Below are positions 42,623-51,218 of a DNA stretch of 56,145 nucleotides, piece after piece. The first letter of the stretch is position 1. Every line of letters starts with the position of its first letter. The notes under the pieces are model-generated. The model ran no database searches and was not told where the DNA came from. It worked only from the letters and a program-made list of their open reading frames with translations. Source of the stretch: Rikenellaceae bacterium (GTDB taxonomy: Bacteria; Bacteroidota; Bacteroidia; Bacteroidales; Rikenellaceae); the NCBI GenBank assembly GCA_009783565.1, contig WRDF01000007.1, positions 32,882-89,026 on the forward strand, in the 5' to 3' direction. A program made the position numbers and the translations under genes.

Positions 42623-43624
42623 ATGCGTGTTATATACTATATATTGCTTTCATGCTGTGTTTTCTTTGTAGCGGCATGTGGTTCATCTGACCCCGAGTTT
42701 CCCCGTGAAGAGACATTGACACTCGAATTAATGCCTCTGCAGGGAATAACCGACCCCTTGCGGGTTGAGGTAAAACACCCTTTCTTGATACTTCAAAATC
42801 ATGATAGCAGAAGAGACAGCGTTTTTCATATTTACGATCTGACCAACAATTATGAACTGAAAAGCATATTCGGACGCAGGGGTCGAGGTCCAGGCGAATT
42901 TATCTATCCGGGTTTAAGGTTCTCGCAACTTCCGGAGATTGTGATTATGGATCTCCAGAATGATTTACGGACTTATTTTTTCGACATAAATGACGAGGGT
43001 CAGCTTATATTGAATAACACGAAGCAGCCGGCTTACGACGGAATCCCCAATATTGCGATTATCAACGATTCGCTGTATGTTCGCGACGACAGGTTCGTAT
43101 CTCCGTCGCTGCAAGTATTCGGCTTCGACGACAAGCGACCGAGAGCGACGTGGCGGTATGGCAACCCTGAGATAATGAATCCATTTACAGATCCGAATTT
43201 CGGTGATGCTTATGCCAACAAAGAGCGAATAGTGTTCTGTTATTATTATAAAAAACAGATCGACTTTATGGACACTGATCTGAACCATATTAAGAGAGTG
43301 AGGTTCAAGCATGACGGTCCGGGGGTTATCACCGAAGATAATCTGAGCGAGATAAAACGTAGTTATAGTACCAGCTATTTGGGCAAGCGCTATCTATATG
43401 CGATGTATCGGGGGGTATCGGGGAAAGAGTATGGTGACCCCGATTTTCGCGGGTCTGTTCTCGAAGTTTTCGACTTGAACGGTAATCCCGTGATCAGGTA
43501 TCATATGGACGGGCTTGCTCCAAGCCTCTTTACCGTTGATGAAGAGACGTTTACGCTTTACGGATTCCATCATAACTTCGAGCCGGAAGACCATCTGCTG
43601 GTGTACAGATTGAAAGGGCTGTAA
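42623..43624 (+). CDS. six-bladed beta-propeller lipoprotein, copy 3
   Basis: 333 residues from ATG 42623 (an ATG two codons earlier is possible). Lipobox VAAC; IFGRRGRGPGEF and the ending HLLVYRLKGL are conserved. Closest to copy 1 in RYLYAMYRGVSG and in YFFDINDEGQ-like blades, closest to copy 2 in the first blade (REETLTLELMPLQGITDP), so the copies look mosaic. Last unit: the shared 3' end is followed by unrelated sequence, with no fourth small gene. Confidence 0.85.
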   Translation: MRVIYYILLSCCVFFVAACGSSDPEFPREETLTLELMPLQGITDPLRVEVKHPFLILQNHDSRRDSVFHIYDLTNNYELKSIFGRRGRGPGEFIYPGLRFSQLPEIVIMDLQNDLRTYFFDINDEGQLILNNTKQPAYDGIPNIAIINDSLYVRDDRFVSPSLQVFGFDDKRPRATWRYGNPEIMNPFTDPNFGDAYANKERIVFCYYYKKQIDFMDTDLNHIKRVRFKHDGPGVITEDNLSEIKRSYSTSYLGKRYLYAMYRGVSGKEYGDPDFRGSVLEVFDLNGNPVIRYHMDGLAPSLFTVDEETFTLYGFHHNFEPEDHLLVYRLKGL

Positions 43625-43670
43625 AATACTCCGAAGCAAGTTCACAATGACGCCGGGCGGCGTAGCTACA

Positions 43671-44435
43671 TTACAACGACAGCCTTTGCCGGAGCAATTT
43701 GTAGCCGGCGGGGCTGACGCGTATCGCCGCGCCGTTTTTCAGTTTAAGGGTATAGTTGTCTTTGCCTGCAAGCTCGATGCGGGCGATACGGTCGGTATTT
43801 ACTATAAATGAACGATGGACGCGCACGAACGAGTCGGGGAGAGCGGTCTCGTAGAATTTCATCGTCTGCTCCTTGATATGCCGCCCCGTGTCGGTGTACA
43901 GCATGACATAGTCGCCATACGCCTGAATATAGGTGAGCTGGGTGATGGAAATGATTTCGATTTGTGCACCGTTTTTCACCGATATGCGGTCGATAACCTC
44001 TATTTTCGCAGCGTCGGGCGGCGTTGCGTGGCGCAACAAAGACTCTTCGGCGGTTATCCGTGCTTTTATCCCTGCGATTCGCGACCGGTAGGCAAGCGCT
44101 ATCCACAGCAATAGTCCGTATATCGCTTGCAGAGGGATGACATGGATGAACCGCGCGACCGCGAGCATTCCGACGCCCGTCATCACGGCGAACGTAAGTC
44201 CCACGCACAATAGTTGAACCACAACCGCAATGACCGCTTCGGACAGAAAGCCTCCCGTATTTCCCGCCGCATAGCGGTACAGACGACCCGCGCCGAAGAG
44301 CAACGCCGCGTAGATCATGCTGTCGGCGAGCGCCGGCCATACCGTAAGTCCGCCATAGGCAACGAGCAACACCCACAGTCCGCCCATCGCGGCGACGGCG
44401 CTTAGCAGCTGTTTATGGATATTGAAATTTGTCAT
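43671..44435 (-). CDS. membrane-anchored LytTR-domain regulator
   Basis: 254 residues. Four hydrophobic helices (about 10-125) precede a C-terminal LytTR DNA-binding domain (about 155-254) with YIQAYGDYVMLYTDTGRH, ETALPDSFVRVHRSFIVNTDRI and the final IRVSPAGYKLLRQRL. There is no receiver domain, so it is a membrane-bound LytTR factor. It starts 28 bp after the liaF-like gene on the same strand. Target genes are unknown; the convergent Cys-rich/propeller array is next to it. Confidence 0.9.
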   Translation of the reverse strand: MTNFNIHKQLLSAVAAMGGLWVLLVAYGGLTVWPALADSMIYAALLFGAGRLYRYAAGNTGGFLSEAVIAVVVQLLCVGLTFAVMTGVGMLAVARFIHVIPLQAIYGLLLWIALAYRSRIAGIKARITAEESLLRHATPPDAAKIEVIDRISVKNGAQIEIISITQLTYIQAYGDYVMLYTDTGRHIKEQTMKFYETALPDSFVRVHRSFIVNTDRIARIELAGKDNYTLKLKNGAAIRVSPAGYKLLRQRLSL

Positions 44436-44463
44436 CCGGCAGGCTGGAAAACACGCGCGCGTG

Positions 44464-45210
44464 CTAATTTTTTATCTCTATGCTTCCGAGGCTTACGCGG
44501 CCGCGCAGAACCAATTTGCGCGACACGTCGGGAGTGCCGTTGCTCCTGAGAATCCGCTTGTCCTCGATGCTGGCCAGCATCGTGCTGACAAGGGTCTCTA
44601 CGATCCAGTCGTATGGAAGGAATAACTCGACAGCTCCGAGATTGCAGTCGATGTCGATATAAGTTTCGCCCTCCGCAAGCGCGGTGTGACGCAGATCGAG
44701 CGTCGTGCTGCCGAGCGAATTGCGCAACCTCGCTCCCGTGAAAACAGGATCGAGGACTATGTGGTTCACCTCTCCCATGCTAACCTCGGAATTTACGAAT
44801 CCCTCACCCGTATTGTGCGTTGCGGTTTTCGCGTCGCCGCACAATTCGAAGCGCATGATCCAGCTGCGCCGACGCAGCAGACCGACGATGATAAGCAGTC
44901 CGACAAGCACTAACAGCAACGGCCAATAGGTTCTCGCCCATCCGGGAGCGGCGTCCGTCAATACGGGTATAAGGAAAAACGCACCGACACCGGTGAGCAG
45001 AATACCGCTCCACCAATTACGCAGGGCGAGAGCCCACGCGCCCAACACGATGAGCAGCATCTGCCACGAGATAAGTATGTCGTAAAGACGGCCCCCGAGC
45101 CAGCCCTGCTTGTGCGCGAATATCGCAAATCCGGCAAGTATGAGGATCGATGCGATCCCGATCAAACCGCCATTGCGGCAACAGGTGTTCTTATTTTCCA
45201 GAGTGTCCAT
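44464..45210 (-). CDS. LiaF-like four-helix membrane protein
   Basis: 248 residues. Four N-terminal transmembrane helices (about 14-112) and a C-terminal LiaF/DUF2154-like beta domain (about 135-248) with TGARLRNSLGSTTLDLRHT, DIDCNLGAVELFLPYDW and VLRGRVSLGSIEI. LiaF-like proteins are envelope-stress regulators in Firmicutes; in Bacteroidota they are often paired with LytTR factors, as here. Promoter candidate TATCTTTG on the minus strand at 45236-45243. Confidence 0.88.
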   Translation of the reverse strand: MDTLENKNTCCRNGGLIGIASILILAGFAIFAHKQGWLGGRLYDILISWQMLLIVLGAWALALRNWWSGILLTGVGAFFLIPVLTDAAPGWARTYWPLLLVLVGLLIIVGLLRRRSWIMRFELCGDAKTATHNTGEGFVNSEVSMGEVNHIVLDPVFTGARLRNSLGSTTLDLRHTALAEGETYIDIDCNLGAVELFLPYDWIVETLVSTMLASIEDKRILRSNGTPDVSRKLVLRGRVSLGSIEIKN

Positions 45211-45235
45211 AATTTATGTTTTTCGAGATTTTATG

Positions 45236-45243
45236 CAAAGATA
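45236..45243 (-). promoter_or_regulatory. -7 box for liaF-like/lytTR operon
   Basis: TATCTTTG on the minus strand, a TAnnTTTG match 25 bp before the liaF-like start. Confidence 0.55.
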
Positions 45244-45382
45244 GAACCATTACTCCTTCTTTGTCAAGTCTAAACCGTCGGACGCAGGCAAGAAATCGAC
45301 GAACGGCGGGATTTCCCCGCCGACACGTGCGCGTGACGGTTGGGTCAATTGCAAATTATGAGTTTCGCGGTAGCCAAATAAG

Positions 45383-46423
45383 TCACACGCGCGTGCGGTA
45401 ATCATAAGCCTGATCCCGCAGGCGGGGAGTGAATCCGGCGGCACGGATGACGGCTTGCATCTCGGAGGCATCGAGGCGGTTGTGTGCGCCGGCAGACGCG
45501 ACCACATTCTCCTCGATCATTATCGACCCCATGTCGTTCGCGCCGCAGTGCAGGGCCATCTGCGCCGCCGCCGTACCGACAGTAAGCCACGAAGCCTGAA
45601 TGTTGCGGATGTTGCGGAGCACGATGCGGCTGATGGCAACCGTGCGCAGATATTCGGTCGGCGAAAAATGCGATACGATGCCTTCCTCGCGCGCGAGCGG
45701 CGTACCCTCGCCCCGAAATATCCAGGGAATGAACGCAGAGAAACCACCCGTTTGCTCTTGCAGGTCACGGAGCTTTATCAGGTGTTCGATGCGTTGGCGC
45801 GGAGTTTCGACGTGGCCGTACATCATCGTGGCAGAGGTCGGGATGCCGAGTCGGTGGGCAATGCGCATAACGTCTAACCACGCTGCGGCCGACGGTTTTC
45901 TGGGCGAGATTCGGCGGCGTACCCCGTCGTCGAGTATCTCCGCGCCCGCGCCCGGCAACGAATCGAGACCTGCATCCACGAGCCGTCGCAGAGTCTCTTC
46001 TGTGGTAATCCTGCTTACGCGGGCGATATGCGCGATTTCCGGCGGCCCGAGTGCGTGAAGTTTCAGGCTCGGAAATTCTGTTTTGAGCGTGCGGAAAAGT
46101 TCTTCGTAATATTTTATGCCAAGCTGCGGATGCAGACCTCCCTGCAACAGCAGTTGGTCGCCGCCAAGCTCTAAGGTTTCGGCAATTTTTACGCGGTATT
46201 CGTCGAGCGACGTGATAAATGCCTCACGAGAGTGCGGCGGGCGGTGGAAATTACAGAACCGACAGCCCGAAATGCAGACGTTCGTGATATTCACATTACG
46301 ATCGATCTGCCACGTCACGACCTGCGGATCGGGAACTGCCGCCCGCCGCCGCTCGTCGGCCGCCGCCGCCAACTCTCCCAGCGGCGCGTTGAGGTAAATA
46401 TCGAGCGCTTCGTCCACTTTCAT
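45383..46423 (-). CDS. mqnC: cyclic dehypoxanthinyl futalosine synthase
   Basis: 346 residues from ATG 46423 (MKVDEALDIY); a start 111 bp upstream would cross the promoter box. Radical SAM enzyme that forms the cyclic intermediate of the futalosine menaquinone route. Radical SAM motif CISGCRFCNF (Cx3Cx2C, near residue 55), then GGDQLLLQGGLHPQLGIKYYE, LDSLPGAGAEIL, ATMMYGHVETPRQRIEHL, and GANDMGSIMIEENVVASAG. These favour MqnC over MqnE. Promoter candidate TATTTTTG on the minus strand at 46450-46457. Confidence 0.92.
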   Translation of the reverse strand: MKVDEALDIYLNAPLGELAAAADERRRAAVPDPQVVTWQIDRNVNITNVCISGCRFCNFHRPPHSREAFITSLDEYRVKIAETLELGGDQLLLQGGLHPQLGIKYYEELFRTLKTEFPSLKLHALGPPEIAHIARVSRITTEETLRRLVDAGLDSLPGAGAEILDDGVRRRISPRKPSAAAWLDVMRIAHRLGIPTSATMMYGHVETPRQRIEHLIKLRDLQEQTGGFSAFIPWIFRGEGTPLAREEGIVSHFSPTEYLRTVAISRIVLRNIRNIQASWLTVGTAAAQMALHCGANDMGSIMIEENVVASAGAHNRLDASEMQAVIRAAGFTPRLRDQAYDYRTRV

Positions 46424-46449
46424 TGCTGTTGCGCCTACATGATTTTCTG

Positions 46450-46457
46450 CAAAAATA
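46450..46457 (-). promoter_or_regulatory. -7 box for mqnC
   Basis: TATTTTTG on the minus strand, 26 bp before the mqnC start. It is divergent from the gcvH box at 46523-46530. Confidence 0.5.
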
Positions 46458-46522
46458 CGATTTTTCGGTCGGTTTTTCAATTTTGATGTTTGCGACTGCT
46501 TGCACCTGCCGAAATAATAGCA

Positions 46523-46530
46523 TATCTTTG
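46523..46530 (+). promoter_or_regulatory. -7 box for gcvH
   Basis: TATCTTTG on the plus strand, 37 bp before the gcvH ATG. Confidence 0.55.
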
Positions 46531-46567
46531 GCATTCGATTTTAAATAACAGCTAAAATACCAGAAAA

Positions 46568-46945
46568 ATGAACATTCCGTCAGACCTCCGCTACTCGAAA
46601 GATCACGAATGGATCAAAGTCGATGGCGACGCAGCTTACATCGGCATCACGGATTTTGCCCAAAGCCAGCTCGGCGACATAGTTTTCGTAGACGTTCCGT
46701 CGGTGGGCGAGACGCTCGACGCGGGCGACGTATTCGGCTCGATCGAGGCCGTGAAGACAGTCTCGGACCTCCTGCTTCCGCTTAGCGGCGAAGTGGTGGA
46801 GTTCAACGAATCGCTGAACGACGCTCCCGATGCAGTGAACAAAGACCCTTACGGCGGAGGCTGGATCATCAAAGTGCGGATAAACGACATGTCGCAACTC
46901 GATACCCTGCTCGATGCAGAGGGGTATAAGGCGATAATAGGGTAA
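46568..46945 (+). CDS. gcvH: glycine cleavage system H protein
   Basis: 125 residues. Lipoyl carrier of the glycine cleavage system. The lipoylated lysine is in [13 protein letters not shown] (about residue 64), within a barrel-sandwich hybrid fold: [22 protein letters not shown] before it and [12 protein letters not shown] after. Other gcv genes are absent from this window. The lipoyl-attachment enzymes LipA and LipB are encoded at 29713-31320. Confidence 0.97.
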   Translation: MNIPSDLRYSKDHEWIKVDGDAAYIGITDFAQSQLGDIVFVDVPSVGETLDAGDVFGSIEAVKTVSDLLLPLSGEVVEFNESLNDAPDAVNKDPYGGGWIIKVRINDMSQLDTLLDAEGYKAIIG

Positions 46946-46952
46946 ACATTCG

Positions 46953-47408
46953 CTACACGTCCAGGCGAGGGAACTTGTCCAATGGCGTGTGGTGGCTGCC
47001 ATCGTCGGAAAGGCGGTGGATGAAATGTCGCAGGCCATTGGTGACGACGACATAACGCGCCTGTAACACGGCGTTATAGCGCGCCGCCTGATGGAACGCG
47101 GAAGCATTTATCTCGACGTCGTAGCCCTTGCATTCGGCGAGCAATAACGGACGCGCGTCACGGTCGTAAACCACGATGTCGGCACGTTGGTTCATGCCGC
47201 TGATGCTGACGGGGCACTCCTCGCGCACCAACGCGGGCGATGCGCCGCAATGTTCGGTCAGGTATGCCACCAGATGCCGGCGCACCCACTCTTCGGGTGT
47301 GAGCACGAGCCATATTCGACGCTGACCGTCCCAAATACGCAGCCGTTCGCCTTCGGCAGAGACGCGAAAACGGAACGGCGGGAAATTGAGGCGGGGCAGG
47401 TGTTTCAT
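46953..47408 (-). CDS. HsdR N-terminal-like (PD-(D/E)XK fold) protein
   Basis: 151 residues. Corresponds to the N-terminal nuclease-type domain of type I restriction R subunits: EWVRRHLVAYL, then RADIVVYDRDARPLLLAECKGYDVEI containing a D...ExK arrangement. It stands alone, without the helicase part or hsdM/hsdS, so it is not a restriction system; such short proteins are common in Bacteroidota and have no known role. Converges on gcvH with a 7-bp gap. Confidence 0.85.
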   Translation of the reverse strand: MKHLPRLNFPPFRFRVSAEGERLRIWDGQRRIWLVLTPEEWVRRHLVAYLTEHCGASPALVREECPVSISGMNQRADIVVYDRDARPLLLAECKGYDVEINASAFHQAARYNAVLQARYVVVTNGLRHFIHRLSDDGSHHTPLDKFPRLDV

Positions 47409-47427
47409 GGCGGCATTTGATTAATAA

Positions 47428-47450
47428 TTGCCTTGTGGCACTCGCACGAA
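47428..47450 (+). repeat. small palindromic repeat, copy 3
   Basis: TGCC-TTGT-GGCA core with flank CTCGCACGAA, a slightly degenerate copy of the repeat at 3578. It lies 40 bp before the malic enzyme start. Confidence 0.6.
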
Positions 47451-47489
47451 TGCTTAGACAAAGATAACTTAAAATCCGATAAAACTGAA

Positions 47490-48776
47490 ATGAGCACGAA
47501 TCCGAAAAACCGGCGCGAGGAAGCTCTGCGCTATCACAGCGAAGGCAGGCCGGGGAAGGTGGAGGTTGTCCCCACCAAGCCTTATAGTACGCAGTATGAC
47601 CTTTCGCTGGCGTATTCGCCCGGCGTGGCCGAACCGTGTCTGGAAATAGAGAAAAACCCTGAGGATGCGTATCTTTATACGAACAAGGGCAATCTGGTGG
47701 CGGTGATCTCAAACGGCACGGCGGTGCTGGGTCTGGGCGATATAGGCGCTCTGGCAGGCAAACCTGTGATGGAGGGTAAGGGCCTACTGTTCAAGACCTT
47801 TGCCGACGTGGACGTGTTCGACATAGAGGTTGACGAGAAGGATACGGAGCGGTTCATCGCTACGGTGAAAGCTATTTCGCCGACATTCGGCGGCATAAAT
47901 CTCGAAGACATCAAAGCGCCGGAGTGTTTTGAGATCGAGACGCGGTTAAAGGCGGAATTGGACATTCCGGTGATGCACGACGACCAGCACGGTACGGCGA
48001 TCATCTCGGCAGCAGCGTTGCTGAATGCGCTCGAAATAGTGGGGAAACGCATCGGGGATATACTGGTGGTGATCAACGGCGCGGGCGCGGCGGCTGTATC
48101 ATGCGCGAGGCTCTACAAGTCTATGGGCGTGCGCGAGGAAAATATGATAATGTGCGATACGAAGGGCGTGATCAACACCGCGCGCACCGACCTCAGCACC
48201 GCAAAACGCGAGTTCGCGACGGCGCGCGCCGTCGAAACGCTGGCCGAGGCGATGGCGGGTTCGGATGTGTTTTTAGGGCTGTCGGTAGGCGATGTGGTGA
48301 CGCAGGAAATGGTTCAAAGCATGGCGGCCGACCCGATAGTGATGGCTCTGGCGAATCCCGATCCGGAGATAGCTTACGACAAAGCTATCGCTTCGCGAGA
48401 GGATATAATCTTCGCCACGGGGCGTTCGGACTACCCTAACCAGGTGAACAACGCGCTCGGTTTCCCTTATATATTCAGGGGTGCGCTCGACGTGCGTGCC
48501 AGGAAGATCAACGAGGAGATGAAGATTGCGGCGGTGCGTGCGCTGGCCGAACTGGCCAAAGAACCCGTACCGGCGTCGGTGGTCGAGGCTTACGGCGGTG
48601 CTCCGCTCGCTTTCGGACGCGGCTACCTTATTCCGAAACCGTTAGACCCGCGCCTCATAGGTTATGTTTCGCCTGCCGTTGCCCGCGCTGCGGTCGAGTC
48701 GGGCGTCGCCCGCCAGCCGATAACCGACTGGGAGGCTTACCGCATCACGCTCGAAAAGCGGCGCACGCATAAGTAA
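47490..48776 (+). CDS. malic enzyme (short form, no phosphotransacetylase domain)
   Basis: 428 residues from ATG 47490 ([16 protein letters not shown]). Oxidatively decarboxylates malate to pyruvate with NAD(P). Malic domain features: [54 protein letters not shown] and [19 protein letters not shown]; the Rossmann part has [21 protein letters not shown]. Many MaeB-type enzymes, including common Bacteroidales ones, continue with a ~320-residue phosphotransacetylase-like domain; here the chain stops after KRRTHK and the following bases show no phosphotransacetylase-like coding. Cofactor preference is not decidable by eye. Confidence 0.93.
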   Translation: MSTNPKNRREEALRYHSEGRPGKVEVVPTKPYSTQYDLSLAYSPGVAEPCLEIEKNPEDAYLYTNKGNLVAVISNGTAVLGLGDIGALAGKPVMEGKGLLFKTFADVDVFDIEVDEKDTERFIATVKAISPTFGGINLEDIKAPECFEIETRLKAELDIPVMHDDQHGTAIISAAALLNALEIVGKRIGDILVVINGAGAAAVSCARLYKSMGVREENMIMCDTKGVINTARTDLSTAKREFATARAVETLAEAMAGSDVFLGLSVGDVVTQEMVQSMAADPIVMALANPDPEIAYDKAIASREDIIFATGRSDYPNQVNNALGFPYIFRGALDVRARKINEEMKIAAVRALAELAKEPVPASVVEAYGGAPLAFGRGYLIPKPLDPRLIGYVSPAVARAAVESGVARQPITDWEAYRITLEKRRTHK

Positions 48777-48955
48777 CGCACGTTTTCAACACTCAGCCGG
48801 TGTAGGATTGCAATTCCGAAGCGCAACGCGTAAAGTCGCAGCGATCCCTGTGTCGTCGGCGACAGTACGGCAAACTAATGAAACCCGGAAATGAAAGTTG
48901 AAAGTAAAACAGAAAAATAACCGTCCGGCATGGACATAAAACGGAGGATCGCAGC

Positions 48956-49330
48956 ATGAAAAAACTATTTGTATTTTTACTCGCCGTTGTTGTTTCGGCA
49001 GGCTTGCCGACAGGATGCGGCAGTTCGAATAATAAAGTAAAACTCATCGTGGACGACTCGTCTTTTTCTTTCGTATATTCATCGTCAAAAAAAGCCGTAG
49101 CTTACGAAAAATTGTCTATCAACGGCGTAGAAGTGTATGATACGCGGGTTGCTCCGGTAACTACGACATCGATATCATCGTTTGCCATGGGTGTTTACTT
49201 TGCGTTCGAGGAAGGACAAATAACCGTTAATGACGATGTGGTATCATTTAACGGCGCGCTGCCCCTTGTATACGACAGCGAATGGGAGTATACGCTTGAC
49301 GATGGGGTATTGAATATTATAACAAAATAA
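48956..49330 (+). CDS. small hypothetical lipoprotein
   Basis: 124 residues. Signal peptide MKKLFVFLLAVVVSAG with lipobox PTGC, then a single beta-rich domain (SFSFVYSSSKKAVAYEKLSINGV, then WEYTLDDGVLNIITK). I recognise no family. Codon use is more AT-rich than that of neighbours. The 179 bp upstream hold no clear promoter or hairpin. Confidence 0.75.
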   Translation: MKKLFVFLLAVVVSAGLPTGCGSSNNKVKLIVDDSSFSFVYSSSKKAVAYEKLSINGVEVYDTRVAPVTTTSISSFAMGVYFAFEEGQITVNDDVVSFNGALPLVYDSEWEYTLDDGVLNIITK

Positions 49331-49391
49331 TTTCAGTACTCTGAGCCTTGAAAAATAACAGACTGCCGTATGGCAGTTCAGGAGATCGTGC

Positions 49392-50024
49392 GTGCGTGTG
49401 AATATCCTCTCGCTGACATATCTGGGTAATATTCAGTGGTTTGCGAAAGTGTGCTTCGAGGAGTGCGTGATTGACGTGGGGGAACATTATGTAAAACAGA
49501 GTTTCCGCAACCGGTGCGAGATAATGGCGTCGCCCGTCGGACGGATGCCGCTGGCGGTTAATGTCGTGAAAGGCAACAGCCGGCAGGTGATGAAAGATAT
49601 TCGCATCGACTATTCGAAACGGTGGCAGCATCAACACCGGCAGGCCCTGGTTTCGGCCTACTCCAATTCGCCGTTTTTCGACCACTATTGGCCGGAATTC
49701 GAGCCGTTCTTCGAGCGGCGATATGAATTTCTGACAGACCTCAACGTCGGACTGCTGGAAACGCTGCTGCGATTACTGGGCAGCGATGCCGCACCCGAAT
49801 TTTCGCAAACCTACATCGACGCGGCCGCAGGTTGCACAGACCTGCGCAATGCGATATCCCCCAAGCCGCGCCTTTCGCAGCCCGACCCGTCATTCCATCC
49901 TGAATCCTACTGGCAGGTATTTTCCGACATAATGCCCTTCGAGCCGAACCTTTCCGTTGTCGATTTGTTATTCTGCGAAGGGCCGCAGTCGCTCGACATT
50001 CTTCGCCGCTCGAAAATCGGGTAA
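49392..50024 (+). CDS. WbqC-like family protein
   Basis: 210 residues, apparently GTG-initiated (49392). LSLTYLGNIQWFAKV at the start, EHYVKQSFRNRCEIM, then KDIRIDYSKRWQHQHRQALVSAYSNSPFFDHYWPEF are the family pattern. WbqC proteins are linked to surface sugar synthesis in some loci but have no settled activity. No glycan genes are adjacent here. Confidence 0.87.
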   Translation: MRVNILSLTYLGNIQWFAKVCFEECVIDVGEHYVKQSFRNRCEIMASPVGRMPLAVNVVKGNSRQVMKDIRIDYSKRWQHQHRQALVSAYSNSPFFDHYWPEFEPFFERRYEFLTDLNVGLLETLLRLLGSDAAPEFSQTYIDAAAGCTDLRNAISPKPRLSQPDPSFHPESYWQVFSDIMPFEPNLSVVDLLFCEGPQSLDILRRSKIG

Positions 50025-50113
50025 AAATTCCGGATAAGCGCGACGGTTTTGGAATACTATTTGCTATATTTCGTTGTGAAACTAAATTACACAACAATTA
50101 AAACCATACTGTT

Positions 50114-50446
50114 ATGAGCGCAAGAAACACTTTTTTGGCATTTTTGGGCGGTGCGGCCGTAGGAGCTGTCGTCGCAATTCTGTTCGCACCCGAGAAAGGC
50201 GAAGTTACGCGACGTAAGATCGGCAAGGCGGCGCGCGAAGGGCGCGACTTCCTCGTGGATAAATATCACGAAGGCCTCGATGCTGCATCCAAAGCCTATC
50301 ACAAGGGCAAGAATCGCGTAGAACATGCCTACCACGACGGCCGCGACAGGTTGGCCGAAGCGATCCACGAAGGCCGCGAGTTGATGCATGAAGAACTCGA
50401 CACGATCTGCGGCAAGGCGGGAAAGGCCGTAAAAGGCAAAAAATAG
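50114..50446 (+). CDS. YtxH-domain protein
   Basis: 110 residues. One N-terminal membrane helix with FLGGAAVGAVVAILFAPEKGEVTRRKIG, the YtxH signature, followed by a long charged helical region rich in repeating His/Glu/Gly-Arg segments (YHEGLD, YHKGKN, YHDGRD, IHEGRE; about every 11-13 residues), likely coiled. Function unknown; often stress-related. First of three closely spaced genes. Confidence 0.9.
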   Translation: MSARNTFLAFLGGAAVGAVVAILFAPEKGEVTRRKIGKAAREGRDFLVDKYHEGLDAASKAYHKGKNRVEHAYHDGRDRLAEAIHEGRELMHEELDTICGKAGKAVKGKK

Positions 50447-50455
50447 CGTGCGGTC

Positions 50456-50821
50456 ATGGCTGAGGAGAATCTTAAAGAACAGATCGCGCACGACTTGAAG
50501 CGATTCGTCGATCTGCGTATCGACAACGCAAAGCTCGCGGCGGTCGAAGGCCTCGCGGTGGTTGCCGGCGGAGCTATCGGACTGATAATCTGTCTGTTTC
50601 TGGTGAATCTGGCGCTGGTGCTGTTTTCGGGCGTGTTCGTCTATCTGATCAATCTGCTGGTGGACTCATGGGTGTGGTCGGCGGTCATTCTGGGCGGAAT
50701 ATATCTGATAATCGGCATTCTGGTGCTCGCCAAGTCCGGATGTTTCCGTAACAGAATGGTGCGCATTTTTGCACCAATGTTCTTCTGCCCTAAAAAACAC
50801 GAGGAGGACGACGATGAATAA
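50456..50821 (+). CDS. YqjE/holin-superfamily-like membrane protein
   Basis: 121 residues with two central transmembrane helices (about 38-62 and 72-92) and a short cytoplasmic tail ending KKHEEDDDE. It belongs to the Phage_holin_3_6/YqjE type found next to ytxH-like genes; despite the holin name there is no phage context. Its end overlaps the next start by 8 bp. Confidence 0.85.
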   Translation: MAEENLKEQIAHDLKRFVDLRIDNAKLAAVEGLAVVAGGAIGLIICLFLVNLALVLFSGVFVYLINLLVDSWVWSAVILGGIYLIIGILVLAKSGCFRNRMVRIFAPMFFCPKKHEEDDDE

Positions 50822-51110
50822 GCGCCGAGAAAGATACTGCAAGCTCCGCACGATAGCGGAGGTGCAGGCCGAACGCAGCAAGCTGCGCAAGATGATGCGC
50901 GCCAACGAGGCCGATCTGGCAGACGATTGGGCGGAGGTGCGCTATGCCCTTTCGCCGGCGAACCTGATGAACGAAGTGATGTCGCGCGTGGTATGCCGCT
51001 CGCCGTTTTTGCGCAATGCCGTTGCCGGCGTACGCACGGTGGTGGATATGATACGCGGCCGCCGGGCATCGCACTCGGAGCACTCGGATGATTGCGGTTG
51101 CGGGTGTTAG
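50814..51110 (+). CDS. small hypothetical protein with Cys-rich tail
   Basis: 98 residues, start ATG 50814 within the previous gene. Basic, helical N-terminal part (KLRTIAEVQAERSKLRKMMRANEADL), an amphipathic middle (ALSPANLMNEVMSRVV) and a short C-terminal HSEHSDDCGCGC. No membrane span. It is the third gene of the ytxH-holin-like unit and probably acts with it. A terminator follows. Confidence 0.8.
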   Translation: MNKRRERYCKLRTIAEVQAERSKLRKMMRANEADLADDWAEVRYALSPANLMNEVMSRVVCRSPFLRNAVAGVRTVVDMIRGRRASHSEHSDDCGCGC

Positions 51111-51137
51111 TCGGGTGTCGATGTTATGTCTAATGTT

Positions 51138-51173
51138 AAGCTCGGATTAAATTTAATCCGAGCTTTGTTTTTT
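51138..51173 (+). terminator. terminator after the ytxH unit
   Basis: AAGCTCGGATT / AATCCGAGCTT stem with AAATTT loop (51138-51165), then TGTTTTTT. Confidence 0.88.
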
Positions 51174-51200
51174 CGTGGGGGCAGGGATGAAAAAAACATG

Positions 51201-51208
51201 TACCTTTG
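51201..51208 (+). promoter_or_regulatory. -7 box for rnr
   Basis: TACCTTTG matches TAnnTTTG. The predicted start near 51214 would place the whole inverted repeat 51219-51382 in the leader. Confidence 0.5.
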
Positions 51209-51218
51209 TTGAAAACCA

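Noticed and set aside
46953..47408. Type I restriction-modification locus
   Set aside because: Only an HsdR-N-like domain is present; there is no helicase region, hsdM or hsdS.
50456..50821. Prophage remnant suggested by a holin-family protein
   Set aside because: YqjE-type proteins are chromosomal partners of YtxH; no integrase, endolysin or structural phage genes occur nearby.
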